From NCBI RefSeq assembly GCF_024347375.1, contig NZ_AP025470.1, positions 1,302,001 to 1,366,000 of the forward strand: a DNA stretch of 64,000 bases. The letters run 5' to 3'. Both the position numbers and the translations under genes were made by a program. Every line of letters begins with the position of its first letter. Positions within the stretch are counted from its first letter, which is position 1. The notes beneath the pieces are model-generated. The model was not told where the DNA came from and did no database searches. It worked only from the letters and a program-made list of their open reading frames with translations. Origin of the DNA: Vibrio coralliirubri (GTDB lineage Bacteria > Pseudomonadota > Gammaproteobacteria > Enterobacterales > Vibrionaceae). Shown here in pieces: positions 26,283 to 35,631 of the stretch.

Positions 26283-28628
26283 ATGACGACAACAACGCAT
26301 ATTCTTGGCTACCCACGTATCGGTGAAAAACGCGAACTTAAATTCACATTAGAGAAGTATTGGCGCGGTGAGATTGATCAATCTGAGCTCAAGCAGCTCG
26401 GCAGCGAATTGAGAAATCGTAACTGGAATGTACAAGCCGACGCGAATCTAAGCTTTGCAACTGCGGGTGACTTCGCATGGTACGACCATGTTCTAACTAC
26501 GACGTTACTTCTAGGCCATGTACCTAAGCGACACGCTGGTGGTAGCGAAGACGAAAAAGCCTTTCCAGACTTAGATACTTTATTTCGAGTTGGTCGTGGT
26601 CAATCTCAAACACAATCCACCTGTTGTGGCGGTCAACACGGAACTGAAAGCGCTAAAGATGGTGCAGCAGCATCAGATATGACCAAGTGGTTCAACACTA
26701 ACTATCACTACATTGTTCCTGAGTTCAGTAAAGACGACACCTTTGAAGTGAGCTGGCCACAACTGTTTGACGAAGTGAGTGAAGCGATTAAAGCGGGGCA
26801 TAAAGTGAAGCCAGTTCTTCTAGGCCCATTATCTTACTTATATCTCGGCAAAGAAGTGGAAGAGGGCTTTGACCGTTTAACCTTGCTTCCACGTTTGCTT
26901 ACAGCTTACCAAGCGATTCTGGCAAAACTGGCCAAGTTGGGTGTTGAGTGGGTTCAAATCGATGAACCTATCCTTTCTCTGGAACTTGAAACTAAGTGGG
27001 CAGATTCATTCAAATTGGCTTATCAGGTGATTCAAGGCGATGTGAAGCTACTCCTTACTACGTACTTTGATTCTGTGACTGACACGTTAGATAAAATTGT
27101 AGAACTGCCCGTCAACGGCTTACACATCGACTTGGCTGCCGCACCGCAGCAACTTGATCAAGTGGTGAATAAGCTACCTGAAGATTGGGTGCTTTCTGCA
27201 GGTGCAATCAATGGACGCAATGTTTGGCGAGCTGACTTAGCCGCGCAGCTTGAGTTGCTGCAACCCGTGAAAGAAAAGCTAGGTGATAAACTATGGGTCG
27301 CAAGTTCATGTTCACTGCTGCATAGCCCGGTTGACCTTGAGTTAGAAGAGACGCTTAGCGAAGAAGTGAAGAGTTGGTTTGCCTTTGCAAAACAGAAAGT
27401 GACAGAGGTGAGCTTATTGGGTGCGGCGTTAGACGGCGACCAAAATGCCATTTTAGCGTGTGAGACTTACAGCCAACCTATTGTTGCACGCAAGAGCGCG
27501 ACTCATGTGAACAAGCCTCAGGTACAAGCTCGTCTTAGCACGATTACCAAAGCACTAGCAGAGCGCACTGCTCCATACGCAGAGCGTGCCGCTCATCAGT
27601 CTGAGGTGTTGGGTTTACCGTTATTGCCAACCACAACCATTGGTTCGTTCCCACAGACAGGCGAGATCCGTGTTCAACGTAGCGCTTACCGCACTGGCAA
27701 ACTGAGTGAAGCTGAATACACAACCGCATTGAAAGGCCATATTGCGGATGCCGTTAAACGTCAAGAAGCGCTAGATTTGGATGTGCTGGTTCATGGTGAA
27801 GCTGAACGTAACGACATGGTGGAGTACTTTGCAGAAAACCTAGCAGGCTTCCAAACCACTAAGTTTGGTTGGGTACAAAGCTATGGCTCACGCTGCGTGA
27901 AGCCGGCGATTGTGGTCGCGGATATTGAACGAGAAAAACCAATGACGGTGGAATGGTCGACCTATGCCCAATCTCTGACTTCGAAGCAGATGAAAGGGAT
28001 GCTGACAGGCCCTGTTACCATCTTATGTTGGACATTCCCACGTGAAGACATTTCACGCAAAGAGATCACTAATCAACTGGCGTTTGCATTGCGAGATGAA
28101 GTGTCTGATTTGCAAGACGCCGGCATCAACATTATTCAAATCGATGAACCAGCGATTCGTGAAGGTTTGCCACTGAAAAAGCGTGACCACGCAGAATACC
28201 TAGAGTGGGCGGTCGATGCCTTTAAGATCTCAGCGGCGAGTGCTAAACCTGAAACTCAGATCCATACCCATATGTGTTACAGCGAGTTCAACGAGATCAT
28301 TGATTCAGTAGCCGCGCTAGATGCCGATGTGATTACCATTGAGACTTCTCGCTCGAATATGGAACTGCTGAAAGCGTTTGAAGAGTTCAACTACCCGAAT
28401 GCGATTGGACCTGGCGTTTACGACATTCACTCGCCAAACATCCCATCAGAAGAGTGGATTGTTGATTTACTTAAGAAAGCGGCAGAGAAAATTCCAGCGG
28501 AACGTTTGTGGGCAAACCCTGATTGCGGGCTGAAGACGCGTAATTGGGCAGAGACGGAAGCGGCGCTGACTAACTTAGTTTCGGCAACTAAAGCACTGCG
28601 TAAAGAGTGGGAATCAGCGGAGGCATAA
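26283..28628 (+). CDS. metE: MetE, cobalamin-independent methionine synthase
   Basis: Zinc enzyme that transfers the methyl group of 5-methyltetrahydropteroyl-triglutamate to homocysteine. The 781-residue protein has two (beta/alpha)8 halves. Zinc ligands lie in [11 protein letters not shown] (His, Cys), TIETSRS (Glu) and [10 protein letters not shown] (Cys); folate-binding residues lie in [13 protein letters not shown]. It is about 28 residues longer than E. coli MetE, mostly from an insert after RVGRG near residue 105 that contains TCCGGQHG. Controlled by the divergent metR region, with MetJ-type sites also present. Confidence 0.96.
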   Translation: MTTTTHILGYPRIGEKRELKFTLEKYWRGEIDQSELKQLGSELRNRNWNVQADANLSFATAGDFAWYDHVLTTTLLLGHVPKRHAGGSEDEKAFPDLDTLFRVGRGQSQTQSTCCGGQHGTESAKDGAAASDMTKWFNTNYHYIVPEFSKDDTFEVSWPQLFDEVSEAIKAGHKVKPVLLGPLSYLYLGKEVEEGFDRLTLLPRLLTAYQAILAKLAKLGVEWVQIDEPILSLELETKWADSFKLAYQVIQGDVKLLLTTYFDSVTDTLDKIVELPVNGLHIDLAAAPQQLDQVVNKLPEDWVLSAGAINGRNVWRADLAAQLELLQPVKEKLGDKLWVASSCSLLHSPVDLELEETLSEEVKSWFAFAKQKVTEVSLLGAALDGDQNAILACETYSQPIVARKSATHVNKPQVQARLSTITKALAERTAPYAERAAHQSEVLGLPLLPTTTIGSFPQTGEIRVQRSAYRTGKLSEAEYTTALKGHIADAVKRQEALDLDVLVHGEAERNDMVEYFAENLAGFQTTKFGWVQSYGSRCVKPAIVVADIEREKPMTVEWSTYAQSLTSKQMKGMLTGPVTILCWTFPREDISRKEITNQLAFALRDEVSDLQDAGINIIQIDEPAIREGLPLKKRDHAEYLEWAVDAFKISAASAKPETQIHTHMCYSEFNEIIDSVAALDADVITIETSRSNMELLKAFEEFNYPNAIGPGVYDIHSPNIPSEEWIVDLLKKAAEKIPAERLWANPDCGLKTRNWAETEAALTNLVSATKALRKEWESAEA

Positions 28629-28661
28629 TTCAGTCTAGGATTTTGATTGCTTCATCAAACA

Positions 28662-28685
28662 AAGGCCTCGCAAATGCGAGGCCTT
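28662..28685. terminator. Terminator between metE and aspS
   Basis: AAGGCCTCGCA and TGCGAGGCCTT form an 11-pair stem; the T run on the plus side is short (TTCTGG), and the minus side has TTTG. Confidence 0.7.
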
Positions 28686-28711
28686 CTGGTTTTATACTTG
28701 TTCGATCGAAT

Positions 28712-29107
28712 CTAGCTGCTGCTCTGACACGTCTCTTTGCTGATCAACTTCTCAACCATCAGCTGTCCGCGTGTGTTGCGAATCTTGATGTTGTAAGCCA
28801 AGCCCATATCGAGGTTTGCTCTCACTTCAGAGTTGGTGCAGTAGCTATTCACACTCATGTCTACAACTTGGTTTAAAGGCTTAGCACCTTTTGCATCTTG
28901 GTTGTAGATCATCATGATTTCGATAACCGTGTTTTTTGCTAGCACGCGCATGACCGACAGTGGGCCATACTCAATCGGCAGGCCTGCAGATAAAACGCCA
29001 GCTCGGTGCTGCGCCATCATCTCTAGCTGTCTTTGTTCGTCTTGCTCACTTGAAGCACAGCCTGCAAGCAGAGCTAAAGCCAGTGAGCCAATAATCCATT
29101 TTTTCAC
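28712..29107 (-). CDS. aspS: AspS-type type II secretion pilotin lipoprotein
   Basis: Small outer-membrane lipoprotein that targets the T2SS secretin GspD/EpsD to the outer membrane in Vibrio. The 131-residue precursor has a lipobox LLAGC (Cys17), then a domain with GLPIEYGPLSVMRV, SVNSYCTNSEVR and IKIRNTRGQLMVEKLISKETC. The two cysteines in those last segments could form the disulfide of AspS. It is adjacent to metE, as in V. cholerae (recalled synteny), and far from the eps operon. The identification rests on sequence pattern and synteny, not a search. Confidence 0.82.
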   Translation of the reverse strand: MKKWIIGSLALALLAGCASSEQDEQRQLEMMAQHRAGVLSAGLPIEYGPLSVMRVLAKNTVIEIMMIYNQDAKGAKPLNQVVDMSVNSYCTNSEVRANLDMGLAYNIKIRNTRGQLMVEKLISKETCQSSS

Positions 29108-29108
29108 G

Positions 29109-29405
29109 TTAAAATACTTTCTTGAATGGTTTTACAATCACATTTTGGTAAACGCCAGCATCAATGTACGGGTCAGCGTCTGCCCATGCTTGTGCATCTT
29201 CCAAAGAGTTAAATTCAGCAATCACAGTTGAACCTGTAAAGCCCGCTTCGCCAGGGTTATCTGAATCAATAGCTGGCATTGGACCCGCTGTTAACAGTCG
29301 GCCTTCATCGTGAAGTGTTTGTAGGCGTTCTAGATGTTGTGGGCGAACACTTAGGCGTTTTTCTAATGAATTTTCGACGTCTTGAGAAAAAATCACGTAC
29401 CACAT
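29109..29405 (-). CDS. yciI: YciI-family protein
   Basis: A 98-residue ferredoxin-like-fold protein of the YCII family. MWYVIFSQD opens the fold, [17 protein letters not shown] carries the conserved His, and [16 protein letters not shown] carries the conserved Asp that form the putative active-site pair. The enzymatic role of E. coli YciI is unknown. It lies 1 bp upstream of aspS on the same strand, so the two are probably co-transcribed. Its usual neighbours yciA and yciB are next, now separated by a MITE. Confidence 0.9.
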   Translation of the reverse strand: MWYVIFSQDVENSLEKRLSVRPQHLERLQTLHDEGRLLTAGPMPAIDSDNPGEAGFTGSTVIAEFNSLEDAQAWADADPYIDAGVYQNVIVKPFKKVF

Positions 29406-29542
29406 ATTGAGATATCCTTATTTTACTTCACTAAATTTGGGGCGTTTAAATTCGCTATCTTGCTAATTTACGCGAACTAATTGGTATTGGAAGGGCTAAT
29501 GATAAGAAATTGTGAATTGGTGCGAGAGAGTTGTATGGTCGT

Positions 29543-29837
29543 TAGGGCGTGTTGACCTTTCGTGGTTAAATTTTGTTCGGATGGGGACGCCTAGTCAAAA
29601 GCGTTTTAATCGCGGCGAGGGGGAAGTCGCCTAGTCATTCTAAGCAAATTTCCCTCAACAAAAAGTAAAACGCTTTTTGCGGGGGCGCCCAGCTCGAACC
29701 CTTCGGGCAGCGTTTGCTGGTCATTTCTACTACGTTATCGGCTTCTCATGTAGGCTAGCTACACATCGACGCCTCTGCCTTGTATAAATACCCAGCAACT
29801 CGTTGCAAAAATCAGCTCGAAAGATCAACACGCCCTA
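29543..29837. mobile_element. MITE-like non-coding element (about 295 bp)
   Basis: Imperfect terminal inverted repeats TAGGGCGTGTTGACCTTTCG (left) and CGAAAGATCAACACGCCCTA (right) match at 19 of 20 positions. TA stands at both outer ends, compatible with a TA target duplication as made by IS630/Tc1-mariner transposases. The interior has further partial symmetry (AAAAGCGTTTT near 29598 and AAAACGCTTTT near 29667) and no ORF. It sits between yciI and yciA. The parent transposase is not in the window. Confidence 0.75.
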
Positions 29838-29893
29838 GTAATTTCATTTATAAAAACTAAAGACCATCGATGCCACACGCTTAATAAAAGGTG

Positions 29894-30292
29894 TTATTTG
29901 TTGATTGGGCGAGGCTTACCACTTTCATCAACCGCAACGTAGTTGAATGTCGCGCCACACACCTTGTAGCGGTCACCGATACCGTGATCAAGTACAGGTT
30001 TAACCCATACTTCTAGGTCGATATTCATCGAGCTGCGACCAATCTTAGTGCAGTCACCATAAACACATACAACATCACCCACTGAAACCGGCTGTTTGAA
30101 CTCGATACTCGATACTGAAACTGTAACTATCTTGCCGTTAGAGATCTCTTTTGCCAGTATGCCGCCAGCAAGGTCAAGCTGAGACATTATCCAACCACCG
30201 AAAATCTGTCCTGCTGCATTTGTATCAGAAGGCATCGCTAATGTGCGAAGAAGTAAAGAACCAATCGGGTTCAAAGTTGATTGAATAGTCAT
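29894..30292 (-). CDS. yciA: YciA, acyl-CoA thioesterase
   Basis: Hot-dog-fold thioesterase that hydrolyses a broad range of acyl-CoAs in the cytosol. The 132-residue protein has the YciA signature RTLAMPSDTNAAGQIFGGWIMSQLD with the catalytic Asp/Asn region, then SIEFKQPVSVGDVV. Length agrees with E. coli YciA (132). It lies 190 bp after yciB on the same strand. Confidence 0.95.
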   Translation of the reverse strand: MTIQSTLNPIGSLLLRTLAMPSDTNAAGQIFGGWIMSQLDLAGGILAKEISNGKIVTVSVSSIEFKQPVSVGDVVCVYGDCTKIGRSSMNIDLEVWVKPVLDHGIGDRYKVCGATFNYVAVDESGKPRPINK

Positions 30293-30397
30293 TGTCGTAC
30301 TCTTAATGGTATTGATTGTTTTATATAAAAATAGATGTGTTTACGAGACTCGCGGTGGTCGAATTTTTAACGTCTTCACCGAACACAAATAATCAGC

Positions 30398-30424
30398 GGC
30401 CAATGATCACGAGTATCATTGGCC
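30398..30424 (-). terminator. Hairpin after yciB
   Basis: GGCCAATGAT and ATCATTGGCC pair perfectly. On the minus strand the T run is weak, so it may be an attenuating hairpin rather than a full terminator. Confidence 0.45.
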
Positions 30425-30480
30425 AATCGCATATTGATAATAATTGTATCAAATAGGGTATGAGGACTCATCCCTAAGGG

Positions 30481-31047
30481 TTATTTCTCGTCGGTATTTT
30501 TATCCGTTAACTCTTTCTGCTGATCTTTTGGTAGATGCTTATAGATGTATACACCCGTAAGTAAAGTGAAGAGCAAGGTAGCGATGAGCAAACCAAACAC
30601 TTTGAAGTTAACCCAAACATCCAACGGTAGGCTGAAAGCAACGTAAACGTTGAGAACGGCACACAGGGTAAAGAAAAGAGTCCATGCCCAGTTGATCTTG
30701 CCCCATACAGCATCAGGTAGTGTGATCTCTTTGCCTAACATACCTTTAATCGCTGATTTGCCCATGATGTGACTGACCGTCAGGCCAATCGCAAACAGTG
30801 CGTAAACGATGGTGACTTTCCATTTAATGAAGTTGTCGTCGTGCAAGAAGATGGTCATGCCGCCAAATACGGCAACCATTAGAAAGGTGATGACCTGCAT
30901 TTTTTCGACTTTCTTGTAGATGAAATAAGTCAAAATAATTTGAACTGCAGAGGCAACGATCAAAGCGCCGGTCGCAGTATAGATGTCGTACATCTTATAA
31001 AGCGCAAAGAAAATAATGAGAGGAATGAAATCAAGAATTTGTTTCAT
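30481..31047 (-). CDS. yciB: YciB/IspZ-family inner-membrane protein
   Basis: Inner-membrane protein of 188 residues linked in enterics to septation and envelope integrity through the divisome and elongasome. Five TM helices, with the family start [18 protein letters not shown], the middle [14 protein letters not shown] and the segment [22 protein letters not shown] charged C-terminal tail ([14 protein letters not shown]) ends the protein. Confidence 0.94.
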   Translation of the reverse strand: MKQILDFIPLIIFFALYKMYDIYTATGALIVASAVQIILTYFIYKKVEKMQVITFLMVAVFGGMTIFLHDDNFIKWKVTIVYALFAIGLTVSHIMGKSAIKGMLGKEITLPDAVWGKINWAWTLFFTLCAVLNVYVAFSLPLDVWVNFKVFGLLIATLLFTLLTGVYIYKHLPKDQQKELTDKNTDEK

Positions 31048-31180
31048 GAGACACTGACTATCCAGTTAGTTGAGTTGTTGACAGTCTAACGAAAACTGTC
31101 TCGATGCTAAATAGCCCGAGACAATTGGGTGCCAATTAATTCAATCTAACCACTCAACGTGTTTAAAGAGTTGAAGCCGG

Positions 31181-31429
31181 TTATCGCATTGACGAGGTTT
31201 GATAGCGAGGTATTAGCTTCTTGATGTCTTCAAGGTAACCTTCGCTTTTCAAGCTGTCTAATGTGTTTTCGAGTTCTTGTTCGCTCATGGCAAAACACGT
31301 TGATTTACCGGTCGTTAAGTCGAGATACTCGTGATATTCACGTTCTGTGAAGTGGCCAATTCTGTCCATTAATAGGGTTTTAATTCCGTGGTGAATCAAG
31401 CCGTAATACGTATGTCTTTGTAAGGTCAT
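31181..31429 (-). CDS. Small hypothetical protein
   Basis: An 82-residue soluble protein with two probable helical halves (HHGIKTLLMDRIGHFTEREY; MSEQELENTLDSLKSEGYL). The RBS (GGAGG) lies about 8 nt before ATG 31429. I do not recognise the family. The Tyr/His-rich N-terminus and the acidic helix before GYLEDIKKL could suggest a DNA- or protein-binding role, but this is not shown. It is not obviously in an operon. Confidence 0.6.
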   Translation of the reverse strand: MTLQRHTYYGLIHHGIKTLLMDRIGHFTEREYHEYLDLTTGKSTCFAMSEQELENTLDSLKSEGYLEDIKKLIPRYQTSSMR

Positions 31430-31715
31430 AGCCTATCCTCCGTGACAAGCTGCAGTGAAACTGTTGCAACCTGCTGTATATTGGTTGGGTTATCTATGAC
31501 AAAGCAATTCGAATGCCATTTTCTCCAACTGAACAGAACAAATTCCCGGCTAAATAGAATTGAACTTCTTTTCAAATAGTTAAAGGAAGGTACGTTCTAT
31601 TCTCTGACAATCAATACGTAACAGACCTCAAATAGTTTCATTTTGAGAACGGTAAAATTCTCATTATGACGCTCTCCTGCCGCTTATAGTGTGAGCCTTT
31701 CAACGGTGATTGCCG

Positions 31716-32603
31716 CTAATCGACGAGCCAATCAACCAGTGTAGATAAGGATGTATTTTGTCGATTCTTGGGTTGCAGCAAGAAGTAACCATTTCCAGAG
31801 AAGACACTGCCTTCACTCACTTTCACCAATCTACCCAAATCAATATCTTGCTTGGCCAGCGTGATGTCGCCTATGGCAATACCAAACCCTTGAATGGCGG
31901 CGTTCATCGCTTGATCGAGTGTCGCGAATTGTTGGTTGTTCTTGCTTGAAAGGTCGTGGCTGCCTATGTGTTCTAACCAAAGACGCCAATCACTCTGCTC
32001 ATTGTTGGCGTGTAGCCAAGTGTATTGGGCAAGCTTGTGTGGCTTGATGATGGTCGACGCGTCGTTGACAAGATGGCTCTGCGTAATGCTTTGTGCTTGG
32101 CAAACGGGCGCTAGCTGCTCGTTGAACAATAATTGGCTAATAATAGATTGCTGGTTTGGCTTCTTACCATAGGTGATTACGGCATCAAACGGATCAAAGC
32201 TTGGTTCGAAGACGTGCTTGATGGTCGACGTGAGTTCGACATCAATTTCGGGATAGGCTTGCTGAAAAGACATCAACTTAGGTAGTAGCCAAGAGGTAAT
32301 ACAGCTTGGTGCGTTGAGTTTGATCTTGGATGGAGAACTCGCGACCTGATTTAGAGCCGATTGCAGCTGATGAATCGTCCCTTGTATCAGGGGAACCAGT
32401 TCTTCTCCTTTCGGCGTTAAAGACAGCCCGCGAGCATGGCGGTAGAAGAGATCACAGCCAAGGCTTTCTTCAAACGACAATACCTGACGACTCACTGCAC
32501 CTTGCGTAACATTGAGCTCATGTGCCGCGCGTGTAAAATTGAGATGCCTTGCCGTAGACAAAAACGCGAGCAAGGTTTTGGTTGAAGGAAGCGTGCGATT
32601 CAT
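31716..32603 (-). CDS. LysR-family regulator (GcvA-like)
   Basis: Transcription factor of 295 residues with a winged HTH (LNFTRAAHELNVTQGAVSRQV, very close to GcvA-type HTHs) and an effector-binding domain ending at FFLLQPKNRQ. It is divergent, across 181 bp, from the HisC-like aminotransferase and the amino-acid-binding protein genes, so it is their most likely regulator. The ligand is unknown. Confidence 0.9.
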   Translation of the reverse strand: MNRTLPSTKTLLAFLSTARHLNFTRAAHELNVTQGAVSRQVLSFEESLGCDLFYRHARGLSLTPKGEELVPLIQGTIHQLQSALNQVASSPSKIKLNAPSCITSWLLPKLMSFQQAYPEIDVELTSTIKHVFEPSFDPFDAVITYGKKPNQQSIISQLLFNEQLAPVCQAQSITQSHLVNDASTIIKPHKLAQYTWLHANNEQSDWRLWLEHIGSHDLSSKNNQQFATLDQAMNAAIQGFGIAIGDITLAKQDIDLGRLVKVSEGSVFSGNGYFLLQPKNRQNTSLSTLVDWLVD

Positions 32604-32784
32604 ATCTTTACCTATGACTTTTTATCATGGCTATTATGTGATTATTTCGATTCATTTATCAATAGTGTTCTGTTTGAATGTAAATACTTAATCATCATTT
32701 GTGATTCAATATGTGTATAAATCACATTTTTTGAATATGAAGGCAATGATGAAGACATTGTGATTTTGTGAAAGGGATAGCTTC

Positions 32785-33927
32785 TTGACATCTTTTATTG
32801 ATAGCTTAGTGCCTCAGGCTGTAAAAAAATTAATACCTTATCAATCGGCAAGAAGAATTGGTGGTGATGGACGTGTCTGGCTAAACGCCAATGAATTGGA
32901 AAGCTCGCTGTTTCTCGGAGAAGCAAGCCACAACCGATACCCAGACTTCTTACCACAAGATATTGCTAAGGCTTACCAAGATTACTGTGGCACCGATGCT
33001 GCGACTGTTGCCGTTCGTGGTGCAGATGAAGCGATTGATTTGCTGATCAGAACATTCTGTAAACCGGCGAGCGATAACATACTTATCTGCTCTCCCACGT
33101 ATGCGATGTATGAGTTTTGCGCTGATGCATTGGCGATTAATACCTTGGACTCTCCATTGCAGGAAGACTTCAGCCTTAATGTTGCTGATATTGTGAATAA
33201 GGCAGAACTGGCGAATATCGTGTTTCTTTGCTCACCAAACAACCCAACGGGTAATGTGATTCCTAAATCGGATTTGATTCAGGTACTGGAAGGCACGATT
33301 GGAAAGTCGCTAGTGGTCGTCGATGAAGCGTATATCGAGTTTGAACCACAAACGTCAGCCGTTAGCCTTATTCAACGTTATCCACATTTGGTTGTGATTC
33401 GCACCTTGTCTAAGGCATTTGGATTGGCTGCGGTTCGCTGTGGTTTTATCTTAGCGAGTCGAAATGTGATGCAGTATGTCGCGAAGTTGATTCCACCTTA
33501 TCCGATGCCAGATTGCTCATCGCAAATCGTGTTAGACGCTTTGTCTAATGAACGAGTCTCAGTGATGCAAGACGCGACGCAGAAGCTGGTTGAGCTACGT
33601 AATTGGTTTGCTTGTGAGTTAACGCAGTTTGATTTCATCGAGTCTGTTTACCCTTCATCTACAAACTTCATTTTGCTACGTCAAAAAGCTGGGCACCAAG
33701 TATTCAGTGTCTTGGCGAAGGATGGCATTGTGACAAGGAATCAAAACCATGAACCGGCTTTGCGTAACTGTGTTCGAATCAGTATTGGTAGCCAAGAGAG
33801 CATGCTAGAAGTGATAACGTCACTAACACGTTACCAAACCGAATTAGAACAGAGTCAACAAGGCAAACAAATTCAACAAGCTCAACATAAAGAAATTCAA
33901 TCTCAACTCGATAAAGATCATATCTAG
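32785..33927 (+). CDS. HisC-like PLP aminotransferase
   Basis: Fold-type I aminotransferase of 380 residues, related to histidinol-phosphate aminotransferase. Motifs: WLNANELESS near the N-terminus, AVRGADEAIDLLIR, SPNNPTGNVI, DEAYIEF and RTLSKAFGLAAVRCGF with the PLP lysine. The start is TTG at 32785 with AAGGGA about 8 nt upstream. The last 30 residues are a Gln-rich, low-complexity tail (QQGKQIQQAQHKEIQSQL) absent from typical HisC. It is outside the his operon and next to a binding protein and LysR, so a catabolic or scavenging role is more likely than histidine biosynthesis. Confidence 0.85.
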   Translation: MTSFIDSLVPQAVKKLIPYQSARRIGGDGRVWLNANELESSLFLGEASHNRYPDFLPQDIAKAYQDYCGTDAATVAVRGADEAIDLLIRTFCKPASDNILICSPTYAMYEFCADALAINTLDSPLQEDFSLNVADIVNKAELANIVFLCSPNNPTGNVIPKSDLIQVLEGTIGKSLVVVDEAYIEFEPQTSAVSLIQRYPHLVVIRTLSKAFGLAAVRCGFILASRNVMQYVAKLIPPYPMPDCSSQIVLDALSNERVSVMQDATQKLVELRNWFACELTQFDFIESVYPSSTNFILLRQKAGHQVFSVLAKDGIVTRNQNHEPALRNCVRISIGSQESMLEVITSLTRYQTELEQSQQGKQIQQAQHKEIQSQLDKDHI

Positions 33928-33928
33928 G

Positions 33929-34711
33929 ATGGCAATGATGAAAAAGATAATACTAGGACTCGCTTGTGCGGCCGCTTTACTTGGTACAACGGTACAGGCG
34001 AAAGAAATCTGTTTGGCGTCAGACTTTACGTATCCGCCATTCAACTATAAAAACAGTGATGGTGTGCCTGTCGGGTTTGATATTGAGATAGCTGATGCTT
34101 TGTGTGAGCAAGCCAAACTCGATTGTACTTGGGTTTCACAAAGCTGGGACTCGTTAATTCCAAGCTTATTGGCAAGAAAGTCAGATGTGATCATGGCGTC
34201 GATGCGTATCACCGAAGAGCGTAAGCGTAAGATCTTGTTTACTGATAAGTACTACCAAACACCAGCCGTATTTGTTGCTGCTAAAAGCGCAGAATTCAGC
34301 GCTGATGAGGCAGGCTTAGCGGGTAAAACCATAGGTGTTCAGCAAGGTACGATTCACGATCGCTACGTAACCGACAAGTTTGGTAGTGTTGCCAACATTA
34401 AGCGTTACACAGGGCAAGATGAAGTGTATCTGGATCTGCAAAATGGTCGTTTAGATCTAACCTTCGGCAACTCAGATCAACTGTCATTGGCTTTCTTAGA
34501 TAAGAAAGAAGGTGAGGGTTTTGAATTCAAAGGTAAAGCAGTAACCGACAAAGCCTACATTGGCGAGGGTACGGCGTTAGCACTAAGAAAGCAGGATTCA
34601 AAACTGGCGAAACAATTCAATGCCGCGATTGAAGAGATCAGAGCAAACGGTACTTACGACAAGATCGCTGCTAAGTACTTTACGTTTGATATCTATGGCG
34701 CTGATTTGTAA
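33929..34711 (+). CDS. Periplasmic amino-acid-binding protein (ABC transporter, family 3)
   Basis: Solute-binding protein of 257-260 residues with a signal peptide (MKKIILGLACAAALLGTTVQA). The cationic-amino-acid-binding pattern is present: ICLASDFTYPPFNYKNSDG, GFDIEIADALC, and DVIMASMRITEERKRKILFTDKYY. This resembles HisJ/ArtJ proteins for arginine, histidine or lysine. The true start is probably ATG 33938 rather than 33929, judged from the AGG spacing. It follows the aminotransferase stop by 1 bp. No permease or ATPase gene lies nearby; the IS begins 55 bp after its stop. Confidence 0.9.
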   Translation: MAMMKKIILGLACAAALLGTTVQAKEICLASDFTYPPFNYKNSDGVPVGFDIEIADALCEQAKLDCTWVSQSWDSLIPSLLARKSDVIMASMRITEERKRKILFTDKYYQTPAVFVAAKSAEFSADEAGLAGKTIGVQQGTIHDRYVTDKFGSVANIKRYTGQDEVYLDLQNGRLDLTFGNSDQLSLAFLDKKEGEGFEFKGKAVTDKAYIGEGTALALRKQDSKLAKQFNAAIEEIRANGTYDKIAAKYFTFDIYGADL

Positions 34712-34792
34712 TTCGTCTAACGCCTAAAAATTAGAACCTCAAAAACAAAAATCCGAGGGCTTGAAGTGACCCCGTAAAGTTGGACATTTCTG

Positions 34793-35578
34793 TTAAGCGG
34801 CTTTCAAGGCCTGAGTTCGATATTCTATCGGAGTCAGGCCTTTTAGTTTCACTTTTATACGTTTGGTATTGTAGTACTCGATGTATTCTTTAATCTGCTC
34901 TATCAGAGCATCTGCATCTTCAAAGCTTTGGTTGTGATACATCTCGGTTTTGAGTAAAGCAAAAAAGTTTTCAGCAACAGCATTATCCAAGCAGTTACCT
35001 TTTCTCGACATGCTTTGCGTTAACCCACTCTCCGCTACCTTTTTCTGATACTGTCGATGGCGATATTGCCAACCTTGATCGCTATGTATAATTGGCTTTG
35101 AGTTGGGTTTAAGCGTTGATATAGCTTCCGTCAGCATATCTGTGACAAGCGGCAAGCAGGCATTTTTGGCCACTCTATAAGCAACCACCTCCTGAGTAAA
35201 CAAGTCGACAACGGGAGATAAGTATACTTTCTGCTCTTTGACTTTGAACTCCGTGACATCAGTTACCCACTTTTCATCGGGTTGAGTCGCACTAAAATCT
35301 CTTTCAAGAACGTTGGGAGCAGCTTTTCCTGACTCTCCTCGGTATGAACGATACTTTTTAATCCTGACCGTCGATTTAAGGTTGAGCTGAGCCATAAGCC
35401 TTTGAACCGTTTTGTGATTAAGCACGAACCCCTGATTCTTTAGTTCCAAGTGAATACGGCGGTAGCCGTATCGCCCCTTATGTTCATGATAAATTGACTT
35501 TATCAACCGCAGCTCACGTTCGTAGCTATTTTGGCGCTTGCTCGTTTGAGCCTGATAATAAAAGACACTTTTTGCCAA
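34793..35578 (-). CDS. IS150-type transposase OrfB (DDE integrase domain)
   Basis: Catalytic part of the transposase. RYGYRRIHLELK precedes the core; the DDE acids lie in WVTDVTEF (first Asp), IHSDQGWQYRH (second Asp) and NAVAENFFALLKTE (Glu), with the IS150-group MSRKGNCLDN signature. A TTG at 35578 starts this open frame, but it continues without a stop to about 35667, so the protein is probably made as an OrfAB fusion by frameshift, not from the TTG. It looks complete (261 residues from the TTG). Confidence 0.92.
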   Translation of the reverse strand: MAKSVFYYQAQTSKRQNSYERELRLIKSIYHEHKGRYGYRRIHLELKNQGFVLNHKTVQRLMAQLNLKSTVRIKKYRSYRGESGKAAPNVLERDFSATQPDEKWVTDVTEFKVKEQKVYLSPVVDLFTQEVVAYRVAKNACLPLVTDMLTEAISTLKPNSKPIIHSDQGWQYRHRQYQKKVAESGLTQSMSRKGNCLDNAVAENFFALLKTEMYHNQSFEDADALIEQIKEYIEYYNTKRIKVKLKGLTPIEYRTQALKAA

Positions 35579-35631
35579 CTGTAGAGTGTGCAGTAAGTGC
35601 TTTAATGGGTACTTGCCTTTAAGAGTTAGAG

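Noticed and set aside
28607..28876. 89-residue plus-strand frame after metE
   Set aside because: It crosses the metE terminator and lies antisense to aspS.
32785..33927. HisC as part of a histidine operon
   Set aside because: No other his genes are adjacent and the partner is a binding protein, so I give no hisC symbol.
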